Below are positions 29,912-40,530 of a stretch of 64,000 bases of DNA, one piece after another. Numbering within the stretch: position 1 is the first letter of the stretch; every line of letters starts with the position of its first letter. Position numbers and translations under genes: made by a program. Origin of the DNA: Alloalcanivorax profundimaris (GTDB taxonomy: Bacteria; Pseudomonadota; Gammaproteobacteria; Pseudomonadales; Alcanivoracaceae); contig NZ_JABJWH010000006.1 in NCBI RefSeq assembly GCF_015265435.1, forward strand, positions 62,001 through 126,000. Direction: 5' to 3'. Below the pieces are notes generated by a model. The model was not told the origin of the DNA. It saw only the letters and a program-made list of their open reading frames with translations, and made no database searches.

Positions 29912-30826
29912 ATGATCAGACAACGAACGCTCAAGAACGTCATCCGCGCCACCGGCGTGGGTTTGCACACCGGGGAAAAGGTCTATCTCACGGTGCGCCC
30001 GGCACCGGCGGACACGGGCATCGTGTTCCGGCGGGTGGACCTGGATCCGGTGGTGGAGATCTCCACCGGGGCCGAGAACGTGGGCGAGACCACCCTGTCC
30101 ACCACCCTGGTGAAGGACGGCGTGAAGGTAGGGACCGTGGAGCATCTGCTCTCGGCCATGGCCGGTCTGGGGATCGACAACGCCTACGTGGAGCTGTCGG
30201 CGCCGGAAGTGCCGATCATGGACGGCAGCGCCGGTCCTTTCGTGTTCCTGTTGCAGTCCGCGGGTATCCGGGAGCAGGACGCCGCCAAGAAGTTCATCCG
30301 GATCAAGAAGGAAGTCACCGTCCGCGACGAGGACAAGGTGGCCACCTTCGTGCCCTTCGATGGCTTCAAGGTGACCTTCTCCATCGAGTTCGACCACCCG
30401 GTGTTCGAGGAGCGCAACCAGCTGGCCAGCATCGACTTTTCCTCCACGTCCTTCGTGAAGGAAGTGGCGCGGGCCCGGACCTTCGGGTTCATGCGCGACA
30501 TCGAGTTCCTGCGCAGCCAGAACCTGGCGCTCGGTGGCAGCGTGGACAACGCCATCGTGGTGGACGAGTTCCGCATCCTCAACGAGGACGGTCTCCGTTA
30601 CGACGACGAATTCGTCAAGCACAAGATGCTGGACGCCATCGGCGACCTGTATCAGCTGGGCCACAGCCTGATCGGCGAGTTCGTGGGTCACAAATCCGGC
30701 CATGCCCTGAACAACGCCCTGCTGCGTGAGCTGCTCAAGCAGGAGGACGCCTGGGAACTGGTCACGTTCGAGGACGCGGACACCGCGCCGATCTCCTACG
30801 TGAAACCGATCATGGCCGCGGAGTAA
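29912..30826 (+). CDS. lpxC: UDP-3-O-acyl-N-acetylglucosamine deacetylase
   Basis: A 304-residue zinc deacetylase catalysing the committed step of lipid A synthesis. Zinc ligands H78 (VEHLLSAM), H237 and D241 ([10 protein letters not shown]) and the catalytic base region with E77 and H264 (HKSGHALNN) are all present. The N terminus [10 protein letters not shown] is standard. In E. coli LpxC amount is set by FtsH proteolysis through its C terminus; here the tail ends [11 protein letters not shown], closer to the Pseudomonas type, so that control may differ (inference). Followed by a strong terminator. Confidence 0.98.
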   Translation: MIRQRTLKNVIRATGVGLHTGEKVYLTVRPAPADTGIVFRRVDLDPVVEISTGAENVGETTLSTTLVKDGVKVGTVEHLLSAMAGLGIDNAYVELSAPEVPIMDGSAGPFVFLLQSAGIREQDAAKKFIRIKKEVTVRDEDKVATFVPFDGFKVTFSIEFDHPVFEERNQLASIDFSSTSFVKEVARARTFGFMRDIEFLRSQNLALGGSVDNAIVVDEFRILNEDGLRYDDEFVKHKMLDAIGDLYQLGHSLIGEFVGHKSGHALNNALLRELLKQEDAWELVTFEDADTAPISYVKPIMAAE

Positions 30827-30842
30827 CCGCCCCGCGTATCGT

Positions 30843-30862
30843 CACCGCGACGGATCGCGGTG
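30843..30862 (+). other. Perfect hairpin with CGGA tetraloop after lpxC
   Basis: CACCGCGA (30843-30850) and TCGCGGTG (30855-30862) form an 8-bp stem with a 4-nt loop, 13 bp before the main terminator hairpin. Confidence 0.5.
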
Positions 30863-30875
30863 GATGCCTCCCTGT

Positions 30876-30914
30876 GCGCCCCGGTCGTCTCCCGCGACCG
30901 GGGCGCTTTCGTTT
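30876..30914 (+). terminator. Intrinsic terminator of the division cluster / lpxC
   Basis: GCGCCCCGGTCG (30876-30887) pairs perfectly with CGACCGGGGCGC (30895-30906) over a 7-nt loop, followed by TTTCGTTT. Confidence 0.88.
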
Positions 30915-30919
30915 GCGCT

Positions 30920-30950
30920 GATCGCGGTCGGAGCGGCTTTAGCCGCGATC
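30920..30950. repeat. REP-like element overlapping the dciA stop
   Basis: GATCGCGG (30920-30927) faces CCGCGATC (30943-30950), enclosing GGAGCGGCTTTAGCCG. The minus-strand stop codon of dciA (30939-30941) and its last three codons lie within it. Confidence 0.7.
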
Positions 30951-31388
30951 GGCCCGCCCGGCCAGGCGCCGCAGCGCCGCCGCCAGATCCGGGTCCTCGA
31001 TGTAGTCCGCCGCCTGTCTCAGGTGGGAGGCGCTTTGGGCGTCCAGGGTCGGGCCGCTGGCGGGGGCCTTGCCCGGTGGCGCGGCGCCGCCCACTTCCCG
31101 CTTGCCGGTGACCACGATTTTCAGGCCGTTGCCCGGCGGCAGCGCCCGCTGCAGGCGGGGCAGGTGAAAGCGCAACAACTGGGCGGTGGCGCTGGTTTCC
31201 ACCAGGGCCAGCCAGCGCCGCTCGTCCTCCACCAGGCGCACCCGGTCGCGCAGGGCCGGCGGCAGGCACTCAAGCGGGTCCTGCGCCGGCGCCGCTCCCT
31301 GGGCGCGGGCGGCCCGGGCCAGCCGCGCCAGCCCCGGCGTGGCGCGGATCAGGCCCTGGAGTTCGTCGGGCAGGGTTTTCTTGCTCAT
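30939..31388 (-). CDS. dciA: DciA-like DUF721 protein, probable DnaB helicase operator
   Basis: A 149-residue protein with the DUF721 pattern, including LPPALRDRVRLVEDERRWLALVE and TSATAQLLRFHLPRLQRAL in its KH-like N-terminal part and a Gly/Pro/Ala linker after residue 100. DciA is the ancestral helper of the replicative helicase DnaB in bacteria lacking DnaC. The position opposite lpxC and before an M23 peptidase and secA matches Pseudomonas. Sequence conservation in this family is low, so the call leans partly on context. The last residues DRG and the stop are encoded by a REP-like element. Confidence 0.7.
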   Translation of the reverse strand: MSKKTLPDELQGLIRATPGLARLARAARAQGAAPAQDPLECLPPALRDRVRLVEDERRWLALVETSATAQLLRFHLPRLQRALPPGNGLKIVVTGKREVGGAAPPGKAPASGPTLDAQSASHLRQAADYIEDPDLAAALRRLAGRADRG

Positions 31389-31517
31389 GCCAAATCCTTA
31401 CGCTACCCTGCGATTGTAAAAATGTTTTAAGGAACCCTTGATCAATCCGTAAAAGCCCGCCTTCACGCGGAGCCCGGGGCTTTCTATAGCCCGGATTATG
31501 GGACGTTCTTAATCACC

Positions 31518-32444
31518 ATGAACATCATATTGTTGAACAGCAAGCGGGGCCACTCCCGCACCTTCTCGCTGCCGCGCTTCCTGCCGCTGATCGCGCTGGG
31601 CGTGCTGGTGGCGCTGCCGGTGCTGGTGGGCGTGGGCGCCTACTGGATCAGCTACCGGGTGGCGCCGCCATCCTACACCGACGCCGTGGCCGAGCGCTTC
31701 CAGGAGAATCTGCGCGCCCAGGCCGACGAAGTGGTCGAGCTGAAGCGGCTCAGCGAGGAACAGATTCGCGCCCTGACCCTGAAGCTGGCCGACGCCCAGG
31801 CCCGGCTTACCCGTCTCGACGCCCTCGGCGAGCGGCTGGTGGACGTGGCCGGCATCGACAGCGATGAGTTCGACTTCGGCGCCGAGCTGGCGGTGGGCGG
31901 CCCGGAACCGGCGGAAAGCAGCGCCTTCACGCCGCCGTCCTTCATGGCCGAGCTGGACGCTCTCACCAATACCCTGGAGCGCCGCGAGCAGCAGTTGAAC
32001 ATCCTCGAGGACCTGCTCGCCGACCGCCACCTGGAAAACGAAACCTTCCTGGCCGGCCGCCCCATCGTGCAGGGCTGGATGTCCAGCCGCTTCGGCCGCC
32101 GCACCGACCCCTTCAGTGGCAAGCTGGCCTGGCACGAGGGCGTGGACTTCGCTGGCAAGGACGGCTCCGACATCGTCGCCACCGCCGCCGGCGTGGTCAC
32201 CTACGCCGGCAAGCGCTCTGGTTATGGCCGGCTGGTGGAAATCAACCACGGCAATGGCATCAGCACCCGCTACGGCCACGCCAAGGACGTGCTGGTGAAG
32301 GTGGGGGACATCGTGCGCACCGGCGACGTGGTCGCCCGGATGGGCTCCAGCGGCCGCTCCACCGGCCCGCATGTGCATTACGAAGTGCTCAAGAACGGCC
32401 GCCAGGTCAATCCGCACCCCTATATCTACCGCGCCCGTCGGTGA
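31518..32444 (+). CDS. M23 family peptidoglycan endopeptidase
   Basis: A 308-residue inner-membrane-anchored metallopeptidase. One membrane helix lies at about residues 20-44, coiled-coil segments at about 55-108 and 145-175, and a LytM domain from about 185. Zinc and catalytic residues are HEGVD (H206, D210) and HVH (H285, H287), all present, so it should be an active D,D-endopeptidase rather than an EnvC/NlpD-type activator. Its place between dciA and secA matches Pseudomonas. Divergent from dciA. Confidence 0.9.
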   Translation: MNIILLNSKRGHSRTFSLPRFLPLIALGVLVALPVLVGVGAYWISYRVAPPSYTDAVAERFQENLRAQADEVVELKRLSEEQIRALTLKLADAQARLTRLDALGERLVDVAGIDSDEFDFGAELAVGGPEPAESSAFTPPSFMAELDALTNTLERREQQLNILEDLLADRHLENETFLAGRPIVQGWMSSRFGRRTDPFSGKLAWHEGVDFAGKDGSDIVATAAGVVTYAGKRSGYGRLVEINHGNGISTRYGHAKDVLVKVGDIVRTGDVVARMGSSGRSTGPHVHYEVLKNGRQVNPHPYIYRARR

Positions 32445-32456
32445 CGGGGGGCGGTT

Positions 32457-32487
32457 GATCGCGGCGGAAGCCGCTTCCGCCGTGATT
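32457..32487. repeat. REP-like palindrome upstream of secA
   Basis: GGCGGAAGC (32463-32471) and GCTTCCGCC (32473-32481) form a near-continuous palindrome flanked by GATCGC, a divergent member of the REP family. It lies between the M23 peptidase and secA. Confidence 0.55.
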
Positions 32488-32588
32488 CCCGGCCCTTGAA
32501 TAGTCGCCCCCCGCACCTTATCTCCCTGGCCTATTGTGTTTAGAATGGCATCCTTTCGCCCTACCCATTGATCGGAAACGGACGTTTC

Positions 32589-35339
<2,751 letters not shown>

Positions 35340-35342
35340 ATC

Positions 35343-36545
35343 ATGACGCAAACGCAGTGGTTTCCCGTGGCCGGCGTCAAGCTGGCCGCCATCGAAGCGG
35401 GCATCAAGAAAGCCAATCGCAAGGACCTGGTGGTGATCGAGGTGGCCGAGGGCAGCCGCGTGGCGGGTATCTTCACCACCAACCGGTTCCAGGCCGCGCC
35501 GGTGCGGGTGGCGCGCCGTAACCTGGCCGAGACCGCGCCCCGTTATCTGATGATCAACACCGGCTACGCCAACGCCGGCACCGGTGACAAGGGCTTCGCC
35601 TACTGCGAGGAAACCTGCCTGCTGCTCTCCGAACTGGCCCATTGCCCGCCGGCGGCGGTGCTGCCGTTTTCCACCGGCGTGATCGGCCAGGCGTTTCCCA
35701 TGAAGCCCTTCGAGGATGGCTTGCCGCTGGCCTTGGACGCGCTCGATGAGCACGGCTGGGGCCGCGCCGCCGAGGGCATCATGACCACCGACACCGTGCC
35801 CAAGGTGGCCAGCCGCCGTATCGAGCTGGGCGGCGAGACCGTCACCGTCACCGGCATGGCCAAGGGCGCCGGCATGATCAAGCCGAACATGGCCACCATG
35901 CTTGGCTTCATCGCCACCGACGCCAAGGTGGCCCAGCCGCTGCTGGATCAGTGGGTCAAACAACTGGCCGACGCCTCCTTCAACCGCATTACCGTGGACG
36001 GCGACACCTCCACCAACGACGCCTGTATGCTGATCGCCTCCGGCCAGGCCGGCGAGGAAATCAGCGACGCTGACGGCCGCCCGGCGGCCTTGCTCTACCA
36101 GGCCCTGGAGGCGGTGTTCGTGGATCTGGCCCAGGCGCTGATCCGCGACGCGGAAGGGGCCACCAAATTCGTCTCCATTGAAGTGTCCGGCGCCGACAGC
36201 GACCGGGACGCCCAGGCGGTGGCGGAAACCATTGGCCATTCACCGCTGGTGAAGACCGCGCTGTTCGCCTCCGACCCGAACTGGGGCCGTATCCTGGCCG
36301 CCGTGGGCCGGGCCCCCATCGAGCACCTGGAGGTGGAGAAGGTGTCCGTGTGGCTGGACGACGTGCAAATCGTCGCCGAGGGTGGCGTCGCCGACAGCTA
36401 CACGGAAGAGCAGGGCGCCCGCGTCATGGCGCGGCCGGACATCACCATCCGCGTGGACCTGGGCACCGGCGATGGTCGAGGCCAGGTATGGACCTGTGAC
36501 TTCAGCTACGACTACGTGAAGATCAACGCCGAATACCGGACCTGA
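35343..36545 (+). CDS. argJ: Bifunctional glutamate N-acetyltransferase/ornithine acetyltransferase
   Basis: A 400-residue enzyme of arginine synthesis that recycles the acetyl group from N-acetylornithine to glutamate. It self-cleaves before the nucleophilic threonine in KGAGMIKPNMATML; here T185. DGDTSTND near residue 220 and SDPNWGRILAAVGR near 310 are family marks. It starts 3 bp after secA and 5 bp before the Nudix gene, so all three are probably co-transcribed. Confidence 0.96.
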   Translation: MTQTQWFPVAGVKLAAIEAGIKKANRKDLVVIEVAEGSRVAGIFTTNRFQAAPVRVARRNLAETAPRYLMINTGYANAGTGDKGFAYCEETCLLLSELAHCPPAAVLPFSTGVIGQAFPMKPFEDGLPLALDALDEHGWGRAAEGIMTTDTVPKVASRRIELGGETVTVTGMAKGAGMIKPNMATMLGFIATDAKVAQPLLDQWVKQLADASFNRITVDGDTSTNDACMLIASGQAGEEISDADGRPAALLYQALEAVFVDLAQALIRDAEGATKFVSIEVSGADSDRDAQAVAETIGHSPLVKTALFASDPNWGRILAAVGRAPIEHLEVEKVSVWLDDVQIVAEGGVADSYTEEQGARVMARPDITIRVDLGTGDGRGQVWTCDFSYDYVKINAEYRT

Positions 36546-36550
36546 CGCGG

Positions 36551-37480
36551 ATGTCGTCCCCCCTCCCCGAAATCGTCGTCGTGGCGGGCATCATCCCGGA
36601 CGCCGACGACCGCCTCTGCCTGAGCCGCCGCCCCGACCACAAGCACCAGGGCGGCCTGTGGGAGTTTCCCGGCGGCAAGGTGGAGCCCGGCGAAGCGCTG
36701 GACCACGCGCTGGCCCGGGAGCTTCACGAGGAGCTGGGCCTGGACGGCGTCCGCTCGATCCCTTTTCTCACCGTTCGCCACCGTTATCCGGACCTGGCGG
36801 TGACCCTGCATTTCCGCGAAGTGACCGCTTACACCGGCGTCGCCCATGGCCGCGAAGGCCAGCCGGTGGAGTGGGTGCCCCGGGCCGAGCTGTCCGCTCG
36901 CGCCTTTCCGGAGGCCAACCGGCCGGTGGCGGTGGCGCTGCGGCTGCCGCCGGAATGGGTGATTCCCCCGGAGGACCTGGACGAGACCGCCGTGGTCGAA
37001 GGGCTGGCGCGCCTTGATCCGGCGAGGCAGGGCGTCTACCTGCGCGGCTGGAGCGGCCACCCGGCGGTGACCGCCGCCTGCCGGGCCCGGGGCCTGCGCT
37101 TCTGGGTTCGGGACGATGCCGGCCTGGCGCTGCGGGAAGGGGCCTTCGGGCTCCATCTAAGCGGCGAAGGGCTGGCGCGGGCGCAACGGGAAGGGGCGCC
37201 CGCTTTCGAAGGGCTGCTGTCCGTGGCCTGCCACGACGCCGGCCAGATCGACGCGGCCCGGGCCCTGGGCGCCGACATGGTCACGCTCTCGCCGGTGCGG
37301 GCCACGCCCACCCATCCGGAGGCCGCGCCCTTGGGCTGGGACGGCTTCGACGAACTGGTGGCCGGCAACCCGCTGGTGTTCTACGCCCTCGGCGGTGTCG
37401 GGCCCGAGGATTTGGCCACCGCCCGGGCGCACGGCGCCTATGGCGTCGCCGGCATCCGCGGGCTCTGGCCGCGCGGTTGA
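36551..37480 (+). CDS. mutT: Nudix hydrolase fused to thiamine-phosphate-synthase-like domain
   Basis: A 309-residue two-domain protein. The N-terminal 130 residues are MutT-like, with a complete Nudix box at 42-64 (G42, E48, R56-E57, E60-E61), expected to hydrolyse oxidised dGTP. Residues about 155-309 resemble ThiE/TenI-type thiamine phosphate synthase (HLSGEGLARAQ, VACHDAGQIDAARALGADMVTLSPVRATPTHP, YALGGV), as in the Pseudomonas MutT. Whether that domain is active is unknown. It follows argJ by 5 bp. Confidence 0.9.
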   Translation: MSSPLPEIVVVAGIIPDADDRLCLSRRPDHKHQGGLWEFPGGKVEPGEALDHALARELHEELGLDGVRSIPFLTVRHRYPDLAVTLHFREVTAYTGVAHGREGQPVEWVPRAELSARAFPEANRPVAVALRLPPEWVIPPEDLDETAVVEGLARLDPARQGVYLRGWSGHPAVTAACRARGLRFWVRDDAGLALREGAFGLHLSGEGLARAQREGAPAFEGLLSVACHDAGQIDAARALGADMVTLSPVRATPTHPEAAPLGWDGFDELVAGNPLVFYALGGVGPEDLATARAHGAYGVAGIRGLWPRG

Positions 37481-37501
37481 CGCACGCCATATATCGCCGC
37501 T

Positions 37502-37538
37502 GTGGGAGCGGCCGGGCGGCGCTCCGCTCCAGCCGCCA
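37502..37538. repeat. REP-like element, long (insert) form
   Basis: GTGGGAGCGGCCGGGCGGCG followed by CTCCGCTCCAGCCGCCA, between convergent mutT and yacG. It shares the extra GGGCGGC(A/G)C(C/T)CCGCT middle with the copies at 54486 and 55068, forming a second subfamily. Confidence 0.6.
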
Positions 37539-37547
37539 TCCCGCCGA

Positions 37548-37739
37548 TCAGCTCAAATCGTCCAGATCATCGGTCGGCGCGTCCGGATCCCCGGGGATGC
37601 CGTGACGTTCCGCCGCCCAGTCGCCCAGATCGATCAGCTTGCAGCGTTCACTGCAGAACGGCCGCCAGGGGTTGTCGTCCCAGCGGGTGGGTTTCTTGCA
37701 TTGCGGGCAGGGGTAAATCCGAGTGGGCTTATCCGGCAT
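37548..37739 (-). CDS. yacG: DNA gyrase inhibitor YacG
   Basis: A 63-residue zinc protein with C11-x2-C14 and C29-x3-C33 and the typical [16 protein letters not shown] block. E. coli YacG binds GyrB and blocks DNA binding by gyrase. Its start overlaps the end of coaE by 11 bp, so zapD, which separates them in E. coli, is absent here. Confidence 0.95.
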   Translation of the reverse strand: MPDKPTRIYPCPQCKKPTRWDDNPWRPFCSERCKLIDLGDWAAERHGIPGDPDAPTDDLDDLS

Positions 37740-38334
37740 GGTGTTCCGCGAGTTTCAGATACTTTTGATGCAGCTGTTCCAACTGGTCGTGGAGCAGATG
37801 CAGCGGGCCGTGGTTTTCCACCACGTCGTGGGCCTGGGCGCGGCGTTGCTCCCGCGCCATCTGCACGCGCATGATCGCCGCCACCTGTTGCTCGGGCACC
37901 TGGTCGCGGGCGATGGTGCGCGCCACCTGGACCTCCGGTGGCGCGTCGATCACCAGGATCCGGTGCGTCATGTCCTTCTGGGAGCCCTCCAGCAGCAACG
38001 GTGACACCAGCACCGTGTAGGGCGCCTGGCTGCCCGCGATCTGGCGGCGCAGCTCGTCGCCGATGGCCGGGTGGGTGATCGCTTCCAGATCCCGGCGCGC
38101 GGCCTCGTCGCTGAATACGATGTCACGCAAGGCGCGGCGGTTCAAAGTGCCGTCGTCCTGTAGCACCGGCCGGCCGAAACGGTCGACGATGGCGTCCAGG
38201 GCCGGCTGCCCCGGCTCCACCACCACCCGGGAGGCGAGATCCGCGTCCACCACGGTGATGCCCCGGTCGGCGAGATAGTCCGTGGCGGCGGTCTTGCCGC
38301 TGCCGATGCCTCCGGTGAGGCCCACTACGAACAT
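37729..38334 (-). CDS. coaE: Dephospho-CoA kinase
   Basis: A 201-residue P-loop kinase performing the last step of coenzyme A synthesis. The P-loop GGIGSGKT is at 8-15, with [17 protein letters not shown] and the LLLEGSQKD region following. ATG 38334 gives the standard MFVVGLTGG start. It lies 73 bp after pilD and overlaps yacG, an arrangement typical of pilus-assembly clusters in gammaproteobacteria. Confidence 0.97.
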   Translation of the reverse strand: MFVVGLTGGIGSGKTAATDYLADRGITVVDADLASRVVVEPGQPALDAIVDRFGRPVLQDDGTLNRRALRDIVFSDEAARRDLEAITHPAIGDELRRQIAGSQAPYTVLVSPLLLEGSQKDMTHRILVIDAPPEVQVARTIARDQVPEQQVAAIMRVQMAREQRRAQAHDVVENHGPLHLLHDQLEQLHQKYLKLAEHHAG

Positions 38335-38407
38335 GGAAGGCTCCTGAAAAATGAGAGCCAAAAGATACAGGATCAGGCGGGCGGGATACAGGCGATCCCT
38401 CACGCCG

Positions 38408-39277
38408 CTAAAGCGCGAACAACCCGAGGTAGGAGCTCACGATGCGCTCACCCCACAGCAGCGCGATCCAGCCGGCGATGGCCAGGTACGGCCCGAACGG
38501 AATGCCCTGATCCCGTTTCACGCTGCCGGTGGCCATCATCGACAGCGCGAACACCAGCCCCACCACCGACGACAGCAGAATCACCAGCGGCAGGAACTGC
38601 CAGCCCAGCCAGGCACCCAGGGCGGCGAGCAGCTTGAAATCCCCGTAGCCCATGCCCTCCTTGCCGGTGAGCAGCTTGAACACCCAGTAGAGGCTCCACA
38701 GGGACAGATAACCGGCCATGGCGCCCACCACCGCGTCCGGCAGCGCCACCGGAGAAACGCCCAACAGCGCGGCCAGCAGGCCCGCCCAGAGCAGGGGATA
38801 GGTAAGATCGTCCGGCAGCAGGGTGGTGTCCAGATCGATCACCGCCAGGGCCAGCAGCGTGAAGCTGGCGCCCAGGGTGAACAGCAGCCAGGGCCCGTAG
38901 CCGAACCGCCAGGCGCACAGCGCCGCCACCACGGCAGTGATCAACTCGATGATCGGGTAACGTTTGCTGATGGCGGTGCCGCACCGGCTGCAGCGGCCCT
39001 TCAGGGCCAGCCAGCTCACCACCGGAATGTTCTCGTACCAGCGGATGCCGTGGCCGCAATCCGGGCAGCGTGAGCGCGGCACCACCAGGTTGAACACCGG
39101 TTCGTCCTCGGCGGGCTGCTCCAGCAGCTCCCGTGCCTCGCGGCGCCAGCCGGCCTCCATCATGCGTGGCATGCGGTGGATCACCACATTGAGAAAACTG
39201 CCCACCAGCAGGCCGAACAGGGCGCAGACGACGATCAGGGCGACCGGCGAGGCCGCCAGATACTCCATTCCTCCCAC
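38408..39277 (-). CDS. pilD: Prepilin peptidase / N-methyltransferase PilD
   Basis: A 289-residue polytopic membrane aspartyl protease that cleaves and N-methylates type IV prepilins and type II secretion pseudopilins. A zinc-binding cysteine set (C71, C74, C96, C99) lies in the cytoplasmic loop. Catalytic aspartates are in AVIDLDTTLLPD (about D148-D150) and GYGDFK (D213). It starts 3 bp after pilC. Confidence 0.97.
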   Translation of the reverse strand: MGGMEYLAASPVALIVVCALFGLLVGSFLNVVIHRMPRMMEAGWRREARELLEQPAEDEPVFNLVVPRSRCPDCGHGIRWYENIPVVSWLALKGRCSRCGTAISKRYPIIELITAVVAALCAWRFGYGPWLLFTLGASFTLLALAVIDLDTTLLPDDLTYPLLWAGLLAALLGVSPVALPDAVVGAMAGYLSLWSLYWVFKLLTGKEGMGYGDFKLLAALGAWLGWQFLPLVILLSSVVGLVFALSMMATGSVKRDQGIPFGPYLAIAGWIALLWGERIVSSYLGLFAL

Positions 39278-39280
39278 GCT

Positions 39281-40507
39281 TTACACCACCTGGCCGAGCT
39301 GGAAGATGGGCAGGTACATGGCGATGATCAGGCCACCGATCAGTACGCCCAGAATCGCCATGATCATGGGCTCGAGCATACTGGTCAGCCCGTCCACCAT
39401 GTTGTCCACCTCGTCCTCGTAATAGGTCGCCACCTTGGCCAGCATGGCGTCCAGGGAGCCGGATTCCTCGCCGATGGCGGTCATCTGCAGGGCCATGGCC
39501 GGGAACACCCCGGTGGCGCGCATGGCGAACTGAAGCTGCTGACCGGTGGCCACGTCTTCCTTCACCTGCAGCACCGCCTTGCGGTACACCACGTTGCCGG
39601 TGGCGCCGGCACAGGCGTCCAGCGCCTCGATCAGCGGCACGCCGGCGGCGAAGGTGGTGGACAGGGTGCGGGCGAAACGGGCCACCGTGGCCTTGTGGGT
39701 AATGTCGCCAACAATGGGCAGCCGCAGCGTCAAACGGTCCACCGCGTCATGGAAGCCCTTGGAGCGTTTGCGGCCCTCCACGAAGCCAAAAATAAGCCCC
39801 GCCGTGATCAGCAGGATAGGCAGGAAGTTGGCCTGCAGCCCCTCCGACAACCCGATCACGAACTGGGTAAAGGCCGGCAGCTCGGCGCCGAACCCCTCGA
39901 ACAACTCCTGGAAGGTGGGGACCACCTTCACCAGCAGAATGCCGGTGACGATCACCGCCACCACGATCACCGCGATGGGATATTTCACCGCCTTCTTGAT
40001 CTTGGCCTTCAGGGCCTCGGTCTTTTCTTTATACAGCGCCACCCGGTCGAGCATGGTTTCCAGGGAGCCGGAGGCCTCGCCGGATTCGATCAGGCTGCAA
40101 TAGAGGTCGTCGAACAAACGCGGGTGCTGGCGCAGGGCGCCGGCGAAGTTGTTGCCGCCTTCCACATCCGCCTTGAGGCGCATCACCACCTCGCGCATGG
40201 ACGGATTGTCCAGGCCGTCGGCGACGATCTCGAAGGCCTGAACCAGCGGCACCCCGGCTTTCATCATGGTGGCCATCTGCCGGGTGAACAGGGCGATGTC
40301 CGCCGGTTTGATCTTTTTCTTGCCACCCAGGATGGAAATTTCCCGCTTTTTGATCACCTTCTTGGCCTGGATGCCCTGCTTGCGCAACTCCGCGCGCACC
40401 AGGGCCGGGCCCTTGCCGGAGATTTCCCCCTTTACGCGGGTGCCCTTTCGGTCAATGCCTTCGTAGGTGAAGGTGGCCGTTTTTTCTTGAGCCGCTGTTT
40501 TCGCCAT
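39281..40507 (-). CDS. pilC: Type IV pilus inner-membrane platform protein PilC
   Basis: A 408-residue GspF-family protein with two similar cytoplasmic four-helix domains and three membrane helices (about 170-195, 220-240 and near the C terminus, MAILGVLIGGLIIAMYLP). It connects the PilB motor to pilin polymerisation. FTRQMATMMKAGVPLVQAFE and its repeat FARTLSTTFAAGVPLIEALD are visible. Between pilB (23-bp gap) and pilD (3-bp gap). Confidence 0.97.
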   Translation of the reverse strand: MAKTAAQEKTATFTYEGIDRKGTRVKGEISGKGPALVRAELRKQGIQAKKVIKKREISILGGKKKIKPADIALFTRQMATMMKAGVPLVQAFEIVADGLDNPSMREVVMRLKADVEGGNNFAGALRQHPRLFDDLYCSLIESGEASGSLETMLDRVALYKEKTEALKAKIKKAVKYPIAVIVVAVIVTGILLVKVVPTFQELFEGFGAELPAFTQFVIGLSEGLQANFLPILLITAGLIFGFVEGRKRSKGFHDAVDRLTLRLPIVGDITHKATVARFARTLSTTFAAGVPLIEALDACAGATGNVVYRKAVLQVKEDVATGQQLQFAMRATGVFPAMALQMTAIGEESGSLDAMLAKVATYYEDEVDNMVDGLTSMLEPMIMAILGVLIGGLIIAMYLPIFQLGQVV

Positions 40508-40530
40508 AATGCTTGTCCCCGCCGTCCCCG

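Noticed and set aside
32445..32588. secM-like regulatory peptide upstream of secA
   Set aside because: No short reading frame with a signal peptide and arrest-like end is visible; the gap holds a REP-like palindrome and probable promoter only.
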